Shown: positions 53,686 through 62,377 of the stretch, one piece after another
How the letters are laid out: every line of letters begins with the position of its first letter
Numbering within the stretch: position 1 is the stretch's first letter
From: Ignavibacteria bacterium
Lineage (GTDB): Bacteria; Bacteroidota; Ignavibacteria; Ignavibacteriales; Ignavibacteriaceae
DNA: 64,000 nt
Assembly: GCA_030693705.1 (NCBI GenBank)
Contig: JAUYAB010000107.1
Location: 1 to 64,000 of the forward strand
Reading direction: 5' to 3'
Program-made: the position numbers and the translations under genes
The notes under the pieces: generated by a model
Seen by the model: the letters and a program-made list of their open reading frames with translations, nothing else
Database searches by the model: none
Told to the model about the DNA's origin: nothing

Positions 53686-55554
53686 CTACTTTACTTCTTT
53701 AAGACTCTCTAAAAAAACATCCGCTTTTATAAATCCAGTAAAGCGATGAACTTCATCCCCTTTTGAATCAACAAGTATAATTGTAGGAACTCCGATGATC
53801 TTAAACTTAGTCCGCAAAGCATCAACTTCAGGAGAAACAGATTTCGTCATATCGGCTTTTAATCCCGTAAATCTTTTCGATTCTTCTATCACTTTTGCGT
53901 TAGAAAAAGTAACGGCATCAAGTTCTTTACAAGGGATACACCAATCGGCATAAAAATCTATGATAACCGGTTTACCTTCCGTTTTTGCCGATACGATCTT
54001 TTCTTCAGAAAACTTCTGCCATTCGATCGATTTCTTTTCCGAAGGAATTAAAGCAAAAACTGAAAGAGCAAAAATGACAAGCGCAAAAAGTGTTTTGAAA
54101 ATTCTGAATCCCATCAACTTGTTTGCGAGTTTATCAACAAACAAAAGATAAAGCGCGGCGATTATTCCGAATACAGGAAGGAGATAATGGGCAACTTCTT
54201 TCGGCAATATCGGAGAAACAAAATAAGCAGCCATCCCAAGCAACAGCCATCCGAAAATATGTTTAACCGCTTCCATCCATTCCCCGGCTTTAGGCATTTG
54301 TTTTATCTTACCTGAAAAGATTGCAAGCAGGAAGTACGGAAGTCCAAGACCCAGCGCAAGCACAAAGAAAAGAAGAAATCCCGTAAAGACATCTGCTTTA
54401 GCGGCAACATAAGTAACTAATCCAAGGACAAAAGGACCAATGCAAGGCGCAGCTACAATGCCCATAGTTAAGCCCATGAAGAAAGCGCCGAACAATCCTC
54501 CCTTAGCGCCGCCCGCTTTCATCACCAGCCAGTTAGGCAATTGAAACTCATATACGCCGAACATGCTTAACGAAAGGATAATAAAGATGAGCGCAATAGC
54601 AATAATAACAAAAGTATTTTGCAGCAGCGCTCCAAAGACCGCCCCGCTTAACGCCGTAACCACTCCTATTACGGAATAAGTAAGCGCCATACCCAGCACA
54701 TAAAGCAAACCCATCATAACAAGTTTACTCGTCTTTCCTTCTGCTTGTCCTCCGAAATACCCAACGGTAATTGGAATAAGTGGATAGACGCAAGGAGTAA
54801 GATTAAGCGCGAGTCCGCCAAGAAAAACAAAAATCAAGCTAAGAAGTAAACTGCTTTTTTCAAGTGTTGAGAAAATTGAATCATCATTTTGTGTATCGGT
54901 TCCATTGGGATTTTCAAACGAAGTAAGTTCGGTTTTGATTTGAGTACCGGAACTATCGCCAACTGATGCGACAGCTTTACCGCTTACTAAAATTGTTAAT
55001 GTGTCGGTTGAGTTATTTGGAGGCATACAAGTTTGATTATTGCATGCTTGATATTCCAACGTAATTACAACTTTGTGTTTTCCTTCTGAGATCTCTACGG
55101 GAATTTTTAGAGCCGCGGTTAATTCAACTTCATTTTCATAAACCGAAAGAAGTTTCTCACTGAAATCAAATTTTATCTCTTTTCCTTTGGGATATACAAC
55201 ACTTCTAAAAGTGATTTTCTCAGGTGATAAGGCAGTTAACTTTGAGGGGATAAGAAAATCTTCGTTCGGCTTATTTGAGTTGATATGCCAATTTGGACTG
55301 ACAGAAACTTTTACATTTACTATTATTTCACTGCCGGGATGGATTGTATCCTTGCTTGCCAATGAAGTTTTAATGTGCGCTTGCTGTCCGCCAAACTGCG
55401 CGAAAGAAGCAATCGGCAGTAGGCAGTAGGCAATCAGCAATAGAAACAATCTTGACTTGATACCTTTGACTTTTGACTTTTGATTTTTAATATTTGACCA
55501 ATGACCTTTGACCAATGACCATTCACTTTCCACTTTATACTTGTTACTTTCCAC
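53686..55554 (-). CDS. dsbD: thiol:disulfide interchange protein DsbD
   Basis: A 622-residue protein with the three DsbD parts: periplasmic alpha domain (about 60-190) with the cysteine pair in YQACNNQTCMPP, a membrane domain with about eight helices and cysteines in NLTPCVYPLIP and AAPCIGPF, and a thioredoxin-like gamma domain with CIPC at about 539-542. It carries electrons from cytoplasmic thioredoxin to periplasmic proteins. The N-terminus is odd: 35 charged residues (MESNKYKVESEWSLVKGHW...) precede the hydrophobic core LFLLLIAYCLLPIASFAQ, and both are encoded by word-like repeat DNA. The real start may be a later TTG. Confidence 0.93.
   Translation of the reverse strand: MESNKYKVESEWSLVKGHWSNIKNQKSKVKGIKSRLFLLLIAYCLLPIASFAQFGGQQAHIKTSLASKDTIHPGSEIIVNVKVSVSPNWHINSNKPNEDFLIPSKLTALSPEKITFRSVVYPKGKEIKFDFSEKLLSVYENEVELTAALKIPVEISEGKHKVVITLEYQACNNQTCMPPNNSTDTLTILVSGKAVASVGDSSGTQIKTELTSFENPNGTDTQNDDSIFSTLEKSSLLLSLIFVFLGGLALNLTPCVYPLIPITVGYFGGQAEGKTSKLVMMGLLYVLGMALTYSVIGVVTALSGAVFGALLQNTFVIIAIALIFIILSLSMFGVYEFQLPNWLVMKAGGAKGGLFGAFFMGLTMGIVAAPCIGPFVLGLVTYVAAKADVFTGFLLFFVLALGLGLPYFLLAIFSGKIKQMPKAGEWMEAVKHIFGWLLLGMAAYFVSPILPKEVAHYLLPVFGIIAALYLLFVDKLANKLMGFRIFKTLFALVIFALSVFALIPSEKKSIEWQKFSEEKIVSAKTEGKPVIIDFYADWCIPCKELDAVTFSNAKVIEESKRFTGLKADMTKSVSPEVDALRTKFKIIGVPTIILVDSKGDEVHRFTGFIKADVFLESLKEVK
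55409..55545. repeat. word-like repeat DNA inside the dsbD 5' end
   Basis: Plus strand 55411-55443 reads as runs of GGCAGTAGGCA and GGCAATCAGCAA; 55455-55490 repeats GACTTTTGACTTTTGA; 55494-55522 repeats TGACCAATGACC; 55523-55553 repeats ACTTTCCACTT. Such words typify intergenic repeats in Bacteroidota, yet here they encode the first ~50 residues of DsbD. Confidence 0.7.
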
Positions 55555-55557
55555 TAT

Positions 55558-57195
55558 TTACTTTCTCCATCCTTGTACTATCGGGAAACGTCTGCCGTAC
55601 CCGAAAGCTTTGTTTGATACACGCAAAGCGGGAGCTGCCTGCTTGCGTTTAAATTCATTACGATCGACCAAATGCAAAACTTTTGTTACAACCTCGCGGT
55701 CTCCCAAAACATTACTTATTTCGTCAATCTCTTTATTTTCTTCTAAGTACATTCGTAAAATTTGATCCAACAACTCATATGGCGGAAGTGAATCCTGATC
55801 TGTTTGATCCGGTCTTAATTCAGCCGAAGGAGCTTTCGTTAATATTTCATCGGGAATAATTTCTTCATTTCGATTTATAAATTTTGCAACCCGGTAAAGA
55901 TCGGATTTATAAACATCTGCAATAACCGCAAGCCCGCCGCACATATCGCCATACAATGTAGCATAACCAACAGCCATCTCAGACTTATTTCCTGTGGAAA
56001 GAAGCAGATACCCGAATTTATTTGAAAGAGCCATAAGAAGTATTCCGCGGGTTCGAGACTGCAGATTTTCCTCGGTAATGTCTTGTTCCATATCTCCGAA
56101 AACCGGGTGAAGCATTTCCAAAGCCTTATCTACCACAGGCTGAATAGATATTTTGTTTGATGAGATGCCGAGATTTGCAATAAGTTTCTCAGAATCTTTT
56201 ATACTTCCCTTTGAAGAATATTTTGACGGAAGCATAACCACATGCACATTATCTTTTCCAATCGCTTGAACCGCAAAGTAAGTAACAATCGCGGAATCAA
56301 GCCCACCGCTTAATCCTACCAATACTTTCTTGAAGTTTAGTTTTCTGCAATATTCTTTTACGCCGTAAATAACGGCATCATGAATTTCTTCTTCAAAACT
56401 TCTTTCAACTTTTGCGATTGGTTCGTACATCTCTTTAGTATCGTAAACAAGATAATCTTCAGCAAAGTTTTTGCCGAGTTGAATTAAATTTCCACCGTTA
56501 TCAAAACACATGGAAGCGCCGTCGAAGATCAAATCAGTCTGCGCGCCAACATTGCAAACATATGCTAAACCGATTTTATCTTTTTTGGTAAGAGTCGAAA
56601 GCATTTCCAACCGAGCGAGTCTTTTTCCATAAGAATAAGGACTCGCCGAAATGTTAATTAAAAATGTTGCTTTCTTATCAATCAATCGTTCAACGGGATC
56701 ATGGGAGTAAAGGCGCTTTTTCCAATAGTCTTTATCGTTCCAGATATCTTCGCAAATAGAGATTCCGAGTTTTTCTCCTTTGAACTCATGCACAAATACA
56801 TCGCGGGCAGATTCAAAGTAACGCATCTCTTCAAATACATCGTAATTGGGTATCAGCGTTTTATGCTGCACGAATTGGATTTTGCCTTCATAACAAAGCA
56901 GTGCGGAATTAAAAAGATTTGTTCCTACAACATCATCTTCTTCGGTAAGAGAACCGAAGAGTAGTCCAACGGAATTTGTCTGCGCAGCAATTTCGTGTGC
57001 GGCAGAATTCACTGCATCACGGAATTCTTTTTTTTCAACAAGATCAAGTGAAGGATAACCAAGCAGCGCAAGCTCCGGAAAGATCACCAGATCAGCTTTA
57101 TCTTCAACGGCTTTGCGGTATCCGTTAATTATTTTTTCTTTATTTCCTTTAATATCCCCGATAATAGGATCAATCTGGAAGAGTGCAAGTTTCAT
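55558..57195 (-). CDS. nadE: glutamine-dependent NAD+ synthetase
   Basis: A 545-residue enzyme with an N-terminal nitrilase-type glutaminase (catalytic Glu in PELALLGYP, Lys in HKTLIPNYDVFEE, Cys in GISICEDIW) and a C-terminal ATP-pyrophosphatase domain (VGLSGGLDSAIV; STGNKSEMAVGYATLYGD). It amidates deamido-NAD, the product of NadD (8867-9442). I start at ATG 57195 (MKLALFQIDPIIGD), 26 codons inside the longest frame, because the nitrilase fold begins there. dsbD follows after 3 nt. Confidence 0.95.
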   Translation of the reverse strand: MKLALFQIDPIIGDIKGNKEKIINGYRKAVEDKADLVIFPELALLGYPSLDLVEKKEFRDAVNSAAHEIAAQTNSVGLLFGSLTEEDDVVGTNLFNSALLCYEGKIQFVQHKTLIPNYDVFEEMRYFESARDVFVHEFKGEKLGISICEDIWNDKDYWKKRLYSHDPVERLIDKKATFLINISASPYSYGKRLARLEMLSTLTKKDKIGLAYVCNVGAQTDLIFDGASMCFDNGGNLIQLGKNFAEDYLVYDTKEMYEPIAKVERSFEEEIHDAVIYGVKEYCRKLNFKKVLVGLSGGLDSAIVTYFAVQAIGKDNVHVVMLPSKYSSKGSIKDSEKLIANLGISSNKISIQPVVDKALEMLHPVFGDMEQDITEENLQSRTRGILLMALSNKFGYLLLSTGNKSEMAVGYATLYGDMCGGLAVIADVYKSDLYRVAKFINRNEEIIPDEILTKAPSAELRPDQTDQDSLPPYELLDQILRMYLEENKEIDEISNVLGDREVVTKVLHLVDRNEFKRKQAAPALRVSNKAFGYGRRFPIVQGWRK

Positions 57196-57441
57196 ATAAA
57201 TATTTTTTTTTAGTTTAAAGTTAAAGAGAATGAGGGAGATTGGAAAACCATTAAAGAAGTAGAGGATTTTCAAAAATATTCTTTGTAGAATGGGAAGAAT
57301 ATTTGTCTATAAAAGCTGGAAGAATGACTGAATGAGGTTGAATGAATGAATGTTTTTCATTCATTCATTCATGCAGCCATTCAATCATTCCAAATTATTC
57401 ATGATGTTGCGACTGGTCGAAGCCGATCCTTAAAAATCTAT
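57196..57441. repeat. 246-bp gap with two hairpin repeats
   Basis: 57271-57307 is the third copy of the AAATATTCT...AGAATATTT repeat. 57340-57352 (GAATGAATGAATG) and 57358-57370 form a perfect 13-bp hairpin of GAAT words. It must also contain the nadE promoter, which I cannot place. Confidence 0.6.
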
Positions 57442-58353
57442 TTACCTTATTAGCTTTAATCCTTCAACTCTCATTTTTGTTTCATAAACCGAATTGGTTT
57501 CGTCTTCGGTTAAGAACAATGTTTTATAATCGCTTCCGCCAAATTCTATATTGCTTGGTTTTAATCCGGGAGTTTTAATTTTGTATATGATTTCCCCGGT
57601 TGGATCGATTACATAAATTGCTCCACCGCCAAAATGAGCTGCATATAAATTTCCATTTTTGTCAAAGGCAATTCCATCCGGATCTCCGCCGGGTAATTCT
57701 ACAAAGGTAGTTTGTTTTTCAAGTAGACCATCTTTCGTAACAGCATATTTCACAATTCTGCTTTTAGCTGATTCACAAACAAATACTGTTTTAAAATCTT
57801 TCGAGAAAGCAATTCCGTTCGGGAAAGCTAAGTTTTGCGCAACAAGAACAACTTCACGGGTATCGTTCTTCACCATAAAAACTCTTCCGTCAAGTGTGTC
57901 TTTGTTATAGCTTTTCGGATCGGTGAAGTAGAGATTTCCTTTATTATCAAAGGCTAAATCGTTCGGGCGGTTGAATTTCTTTTTTGCAAAACCGGAAGCA
58001 TAAACTTCACTCTTTCCTTCTGGAGAAATTTTTAAAATAGCTCCGATTCCGTAATCACAAGCGTAAATATTGCCATCGCTGCCAATTGTTAAACCGTTTG
58101 TTTGATTTATTGTAAACGGTTCTTCAGATTGATTTAAAAATACTTCCGGTTTACCGTCGGTTATTTTTGTTATCCATTTGCCGTAGCAGCTTGAAGAATA
58201 AAGAGCCCCAACTCCATCCCATGCCGGACCTTCGGGAAATTTTTGATCCGATGCGAGTTTTGTCCATACCGGTTCAAGCGTAGTTGTTTTGGAAAGGTCT
58301 TGTGAAAAATTCACTGCCGCAGCGCATACCATAACTATAAATAATTTTTTCAT
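57442..58353 (-). CDS. SMP-30/gluconolactonase-type six-bladed propeller protein, exported
   Basis: A 303-residue protein with a signal peptide (KKLFIVMVCAAAVNFSQ) and an SMP-30/gluconolactonase/LRE propeller. Repeated blades show EGPAWDG, NGLTIGSDGNIYACD, NRPNDLAFDNKGNLYFTDP and DPDGIAFDKNGNLYAAHFGGG. Conserved metal ligands (Glu in EGP, Asn in FNRPNDL, Asp in GDPDGI) suit a calcium-dependent sugar lactonase. It overlaps the LolA-like gene by 4 nt. The exact substrate is unknown. Confidence 0.88.
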   Translation of the reverse strand: MKKLFIVMVCAAAVNFSQDLSKTTTLEPVWTKLASDQKFPEGPAWDGVGALYSSSCYGKWITKITDGKPEVFLNQSEEPFTINQTNGLTIGSDGNIYACDYGIGAILKISPEGKSEVYASGFAKKKFNRPNDLAFDNKGNLYFTDPKSYNKDTLDGRVFMVKNDTREVVLVAQNLAFPNGIAFSKDFKTVFVCESAKSRIVKYAVTKDGLLEKQTTFVELPGGDPDGIAFDKNGNLYAAHFGGGAIYVIDPTGEIIYKIKTPGLKPSNIEFGGSDYKTLFLTEDETNSVYETKMRVEGLKLIR

Positions 58354-59042
58354 TTCTTCTCCTTCTTTTCATCAAAAATTGAGTCGTCAATTCCTTGATT
58401 TACTTTATAGTTTGAATAAACCACTTGCACCGTTCCTTTGGTAACTTTAGTTTTTTTATGCTTTGGTTCGTCGGGGTCTTGCATGTCGCCTCCCATGTTG
58501 GGAATGTTCATCTTACTGATGTCAAAGCTAAAAACCATTCGCGATGGAAGCGAATAATGAGTACCCGGTTCGTAATCAAGATCGATTGTAAATGTGCCGT
58601 TCATCTTTGTAGTAGATTCAACTTTTTTAATCACGAATTTTTGTTTATCAATCCAAATCGTCGAAAGAATAACCTCGTTCACTTCGCCGAGAGGAATAAC
58701 TTTAACGACTGCGCATTTCACTCCTTCAAGAAGTTCGTCTCTTTCATAAAAGCTTGTGTATGCTTTCTCAAATAGTGAATGAGGAGTAAAATTCAAACCT
58801 TGTTTCGGCAGCATAGCAAAGCCCTGCGACTTGATCTTCACTTTATCAGGTTGTTTAAAGAATATTTTCGCTTCTGTCGGCGGAACCTTCAAGAAATTAA
58901 CGTCAACAACTATTTTAACATCAACTTGATAGTCTTTTACTTCCGAGAATTTCTTTTTTACTTTTTCAATAACTTCACTGCCATCTTTAGTCTGGGCAAA
59001 TCCCATTTGAACAAAAAATAAAAGCGCTAATAAATATTTCAT
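58350..59042 (-). CDS. LolA-like periplasmic protein
   Basis: A 230-residue protein with a signal peptide (MKYLLALLFFVQMGFAQ) and a LolA/LolB/RseB-type beta-fold: SEVIEKVKKKFSEVKDYQVDVKIVVD, then IFFKQPDKVKIKS and TIWIDKQKFVIKKVE. LolA carries lipoproteins; this relative is probably a lipid- or lipoprotein-binding protein of similar fold. It has a C-terminal lysine-rich tail. It overlaps the SMP-30 gene by 4 nt and follows the ABC exporter by 25 nt. Confidence 0.8.
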   Translation of the reverse strand: MKYLLALLFFVQMGFAQTKDGSEVIEKVKKKFSEVKDYQVDVKIVVDVNFLKVPPTEAKIFFKQPDKVKIKSQGFAMLPKQGLNFTPHSLFEKAYTSFYERDELLEGVKCAVVKVIPLGEVNEVILSTIWIDKQKFVIKKVESTTKMNGTFTIDLDYEPGTHYSLPSRMVFSFDISKMNIPNMGGDMQDPDEPKHKKTKVTKGTVQVVYSNYKVNQGIDDSIFDEKKEKK

Positions 59043-59067
59043 TCGAACTCCAAAAAATTAAAATAGT

Positions 59068-59904
59068 TTATGAAAGAATATCTTTTCTTTTAAAGATGAA
59101 AAGAGTGATTCCGAAAAATCCTATGATATGTCCGGCGAGTATCAAACAATTTTTTATTATTTCATTATAATCGATCGGATCATCAAACACCAGGCGCCAG
59201 GTTGACATATAATTTGTGAACAAATAGGGTTTTACCGTTCTAAAAAAATCTATGTTGATCGCTGAAAAAATGGTGAAGATGATTATAACCGTCATTGTTG
59301 ATACAATTGGTCCAATTGCGTTTTCTACAAGAGAAGAAAAGAGAAAACCTAGCGCAAGAACAACACTCATACTTAATGCTGCCGAAGCGTAGGCGAAAAT
59401 AAAACGCCAGAGAATATCATTTTGTGCAAAAATTATTATCGCATCTTTTATAACGATCAATTCACCAACTCCGAAAATAATGAGTCCCAATCCCAGACTA
59501 ATTACAGCCAAAAAGAGTACAAGAAGATTTGTGTAAATCAATCCGGCAATAAATTTTGCGAATACTAATTTCATACGTGAGACGGGACGAGTGATTAACA
59601 TACGATATGTTCCGGCAGTCGCTTCACCTGCAAGTAAATCGCCTGCTACCAGTGCAATTAAAAAGGGAATGTGAATGGTTAAACTTCCAAGAATAATGTA
59701 TGCGATCAAATAGCCGTTAAGCAGATTACCGACAAACACAAAACTGTCCTTAAAACTACGGGTCATAAATTCAAGGTAATGTGCGCCTTCAAAGTACATC
59801 GCAATTTGAATGATGGGAACCATAACTCCGATAGCCGCAAAACCGATGTAAGTTCTCCATTTACGAAAGATTTTATAGAGTTCAATTTTAACGAGTGTGT
59901 ACAT
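59068..59904 (-). CDS. ABC-2 type transporter permease
   Basis: A 278-residue membrane protein with six predicted helices. ELYKIFRKWRTYIGF starts the first segment and AGEATAGTYRMLITRPVSRMKLVFAKF is the cytoplasmic coupling segment typical of ABC-2 permeases. It shares one base with the upstream ATPase gene, with which it forms an exporter. Substrate unknown. Confidence 0.9.
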   Translation of the reverse strand: MYTLVKIELYKIFRKWRTYIGFAAIGVMVPIIQIAMYFEGAHYLEFMTRSFKDSFVFVGNLLNGYLIAYIILGSLTIHIPFLIALVAGDLLAGEATAGTYRMLITRPVSRMKLVFAKFIAGLIYTNLLVLFLAVISLGLGLIIFGVGELIVIKDAIIIFAQNDILWRFIFAYASAALSMSVVLALGFLFSSLVENAIGPIVSTMTVIIIFTIFSAINIDFFRTVKPYLFTNYMSTWRLVFDDPIDYNEIIKNCLILAGHIIGFFGITLFIFKRKDILS

Positions 59905-60818
59905 CAGGCTCCCTTTTCAGTCAAGTGTAAAAAATATTCTTCAAGCGAGCGTTTGGGAACAATTGAGTTGATCAGAATCCCTTGTTCGACTAAAAACTTA
60001 TTCAGCGGCGCTATTTCATTTTTTTCAAGAAGAAAAAGAATCTGGTAGTCACCGAACGATTCTATTTTTTTCTGCCATTGTGTTTCTGCAAGAATCTTTT
60101 TTGCTCTTTCAATTTCATCCAGTTCAAAAGTAACCTTCAGATTGGTGGCGTTAAGCAAATCTTGAACTGTTCCTTCTACAACTGTGGTTCCTTTGTTGAT
60201 AATTATCATTCGATTTGCAACAAGTTCAACTTCCGCTAAAATATGGGAAGAGAGAAAAATAGTTTTTTGCTTTTCTTTTGCAAGATGGATGATAAGTTCG
60301 CGGATCTCTTTCATTCCTTGCGGATCAAGTCCGGTGGTTGGTTCATCGAGAATAATTAAATCGGGATCGTGAAGCAGAGCCTGTGCTAAACCGAGCCGTT
60401 GTTTCATTCCGTGAGAAAAAGTTTTTACTTTACTCTTGGCGCGTGTTTCAAGTCCAACCGTTTCAAGAATTTCCATAATTCTTTTGTTTGAAGTATCGCA
60501 GCCGGAAATTTGCCCGAGAATTTCTAAATTTTTATACGCTGATAAATAGCCGTAGAAATCGGGCTTCTCAACGATCGCACCGACTTTCTTTAGAATTTCA
60601 TTTCTCTTTTGCTTGAGTGGTTTGTCAAAAATTTTTATCGTCCCGGAAGTTGGATTGATCAATGTCATCAACATTCTGATGGTAGTACTCTTCCCCGCTC
60701 CGTTCGGTCCAAGAAAACCAAAAATATCGCCGCGATAAACATTCAAATCCAAATTATTTACGGCGGTTAAATCTTTAAATTTCTTTGTAAGATTTTGAAC
60801 TTCAATTACTTTTTGCAT
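59904..60818 (-). CDS. ABC-2 exporter ATP-binding protein
   Basis: A 304-residue ATPase with Walker A GPNGAGKSTT, signature FSHGMKQRLGLAQAL, Walker B LIILDEPTTGLDP and H-loop SSHILAEVE. The C-terminal domain of about 80 residues resembles NatA/CcmA-type tails. It partners with the permease encoded immediately downstream. This is a second ABC-2 exporter in the window, not a close copy of the one at 5072-7216. Confidence 0.92.
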   Translation of the reverse strand: MQKVIEVQNLTKKFKDLTAVNNLDLNVYRGDIFGFLGPNGAGKSTTIRMLMTLINPTSGTIKIFDKPLKQKRNEILKKVGAIVEKPDFYGYLSAYKNLEILGQISGCDTSNKRIMEILETVGLETRAKSKVKTFSHGMKQRLGLAQALLHDPDLIILDEPTTGLDPQGMKEIRELIIHLAKEKQKTIFLSSHILAEVELVANRMIIINKGTTVVEGTVQDLLNATNLKVTFELDEIERAKKILAETQWQKKIESFGDYQILFLLEKNEIAPLNKFLVEQGILINSIVPKRSLEEYFLHLTEKGA

Positions 60819-60922
60819 CCACAGTTCTTTCAGTTACGAATTTTAAATGTAAAACACCGATGTAAAAATAACGGTTTTAGTTTAATCTATCTTAAAAAAT
60901 TGATGAGCGGTAGGGATTTGCC

Positions 60923-60956
60923 ATTGTAGGGACTTGCCATGGCAAGTCCCTACAAT
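60923..60956. repeat. perfect 34-bp palindrome
   Basis: ATTGTAGGGACTTGCC followed by its exact complement, with only AT at the centre. A degenerate half (GGTAGGGATTTGCC, 60909-60922) precedes it. It lies between an ABC ATPase gene and the DUF1207-like gene; it could be a terminator or a mobile palindrome of the GTAGGG...CCCTAC kind. Confidence 0.8.
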
Positions 60957-61006
60957 TGTATATTTGATTGGTGGTTTGATTCGAGACGAAGTTTGAGTCA
61001 ACTATT

Positions 61007-61885
61007 CTAAGGGAAATCAACAGCGAAACCGAATCCGACTTTATTGATCTTTTCATCAAAATATTCACTGAACATATTATTGCCGGAATAGAATGAGAAG
61101 TAAAAAAGAATCCCTTTCGATTCCCAATTGCCGAATTTAATACCGAGTTGAGATTGATTTGTAAAAGAATAATCGGGCAACCCGGCATAATTGATATTAT
61201 GGGCCAGAAAAATATTTACAGGCTTGTCAAATAATTTCTGTATTAATTTATCGCTGTGAATTTCAAATCCGGCTAATGCTGAAAATCGTTTTAATGTTGC
61301 GGGACGAATTCGAGCTGAAAAAGCACCACCGCCATAATAGCGCAAAGAGTAATTATTAACGTTGATCGTATTTGCTGCAATCAGTTCACCAAAATCGCGG
61401 GTAAAAGCGATTGGTCCTCCGGGTTTTGTCCAATCTCGCGGATAAGGATGAATCCAATAATTGCCATCAACTAAATGGGCGCTGTTATGTATAAACCTAA
61501 ATCGAAATGAAAGAAAGTTATCATCAAACGGTTGTGTGTAAGTAGCATTCCCGCCGAAGAAACCATCAATCGCATCAATTTGTAAACGAAGCTGCTCATA
61601 ACCAATTACGGACGCATACGCCATAAATTCGATACCGAAATTTAATTTACTTTTGCTTTCCGAGAATTGAAATGAAAGCAAATCCATCGTATTGCCGATA
61701 TCAACTTTTAGGTTTGCGTTTTCGGGATAGTAGAGAACACCGATTTTTGCTTCCTGACTATTCGCACGAAGCGGAAGAAAGTTCAAACCATCGGGAAGAA
61801 ACTCAAATCTTGTTTGGGAATATGCCGGGGAGAGAAGTCCAACAAAATAAAATAAAATTAAAAAGATCAGCTTACGTAACTTCAT
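61007..61885 (-). CDS. exported DUF1207-like outer-membrane protein
   Basis: A protein of 292 residues with a signal peptide (MKLRKLIFLILFYFVGLLSPAYSQ). The parts FLPLRANSQEAKIGVLY, LNFGIEFMAY and RFIHNSAHLVDGNYW resemble DUF1207 proteins, which carry a DPR-E-Q start and an RxxHxSSHLGD motif. It is beta-rich and probably sits in or at the outer membrane. I prefer ATG 61885; a TTG at 61903 adds six residues. Family match is by eye. Confidence 0.7.
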   Translation of the reverse strand: MKLRKLIFLILFYFVGLLSPAYSQTRFEFLPDGLNFLPLRANSQEAKIGVLYYPENANLKVDIGNTMDLLSFQFSESKSKLNFGIEFMAYASVIGYEQLRLQIDAIDGFFGGNATYTQPFDDNFLSFRFRFIHNSAHLVDGNYWIHPYPRDWTKPGGPIAFTRDFGELIAANTINVNNYSLRYYGGGAFSARIRPATLKRFSALAGFEIHSDKLIQKLFDKPVNIFLAHNINYAGLPDYSFTNQSQLGIKFGNWESKGILFYFSFYSGNNMFSEYFDEKINKVGFGFAVDFP

Positions 61886-61906
61886 TCTTGCAAGCAAATC
61901 CAATCT

Positions 61907-62287
61907 CTATACTTTTGCAATTAGAGAAAGAATCAAAACTACCGTCGCAATAGTTAAAACCAGTGTAAAACTGAATAAGCCGAAAGTGAGCGCTTTTTTA
62001 TATTCCGGACTCATCTTATAAGGTGTTATGTGGGGATCCTTGACTCTGTAGTCTCCATTCTTCACATCCCAATAATCGATCTTTGGAAATAACGGTGAAT
62101 TGGTTTTCCCTTTTTTTATATGGTTAAATTTAATGAGTTTTAATATGTGCTTAGATTTTTCCAAATCATGAGAGATTGTGGTGTGCCACCAATCTTCTGG
62201 CAATTTAAGAGTTCTAAGTTCACTTATTTCATTATTATCAATTGAAATTTCATGGGTCAAGTCTTCTTGTTTTACAACCGAAAGCAT
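61907..62287 (-). CDS. small protein with one C-terminal membrane helix, unknown function
   Basis: A 126-residue protein, soluble for about 95 residues (DLEKSKHILKLIKFNHIKKGK...) and ending in one hydrophobic helix, ALTFGLFSFTLVLTIATVV, so it would be tail-anchored in the membrane. No known family. It lies 21 nt before the DUF1207-like gene on the same strand, and divergent from the GH57 gene. Confidence 0.65.
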   Translation of the reverse strand: MLSVVKQEDLTHEISIDNNEISELRTLKLPEDWWHTTISHDLEKSKHILKLIKFNHIKKGKTNSPLFPKIDYWDVKNGDYRVKDPHITPYKMSPEYKKALTFGLFSFTLVLTIATVVLILSLIAKV

Positions 62288-62377
62288 TTATCCCTCGAGC
62301 ATTATTTGATTATTGGAATTAGTAATTATATTTTGGTGAAGTAAAAATAACAAAAAATAGAATTTAACAATACAAAT

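Noticed and set aside
60958-60965. TATATTTG on the plus strand as a promoter
   Set aside because: No plus-strand gene follows within about 1.4 kb, so the consensus match is probably chance.
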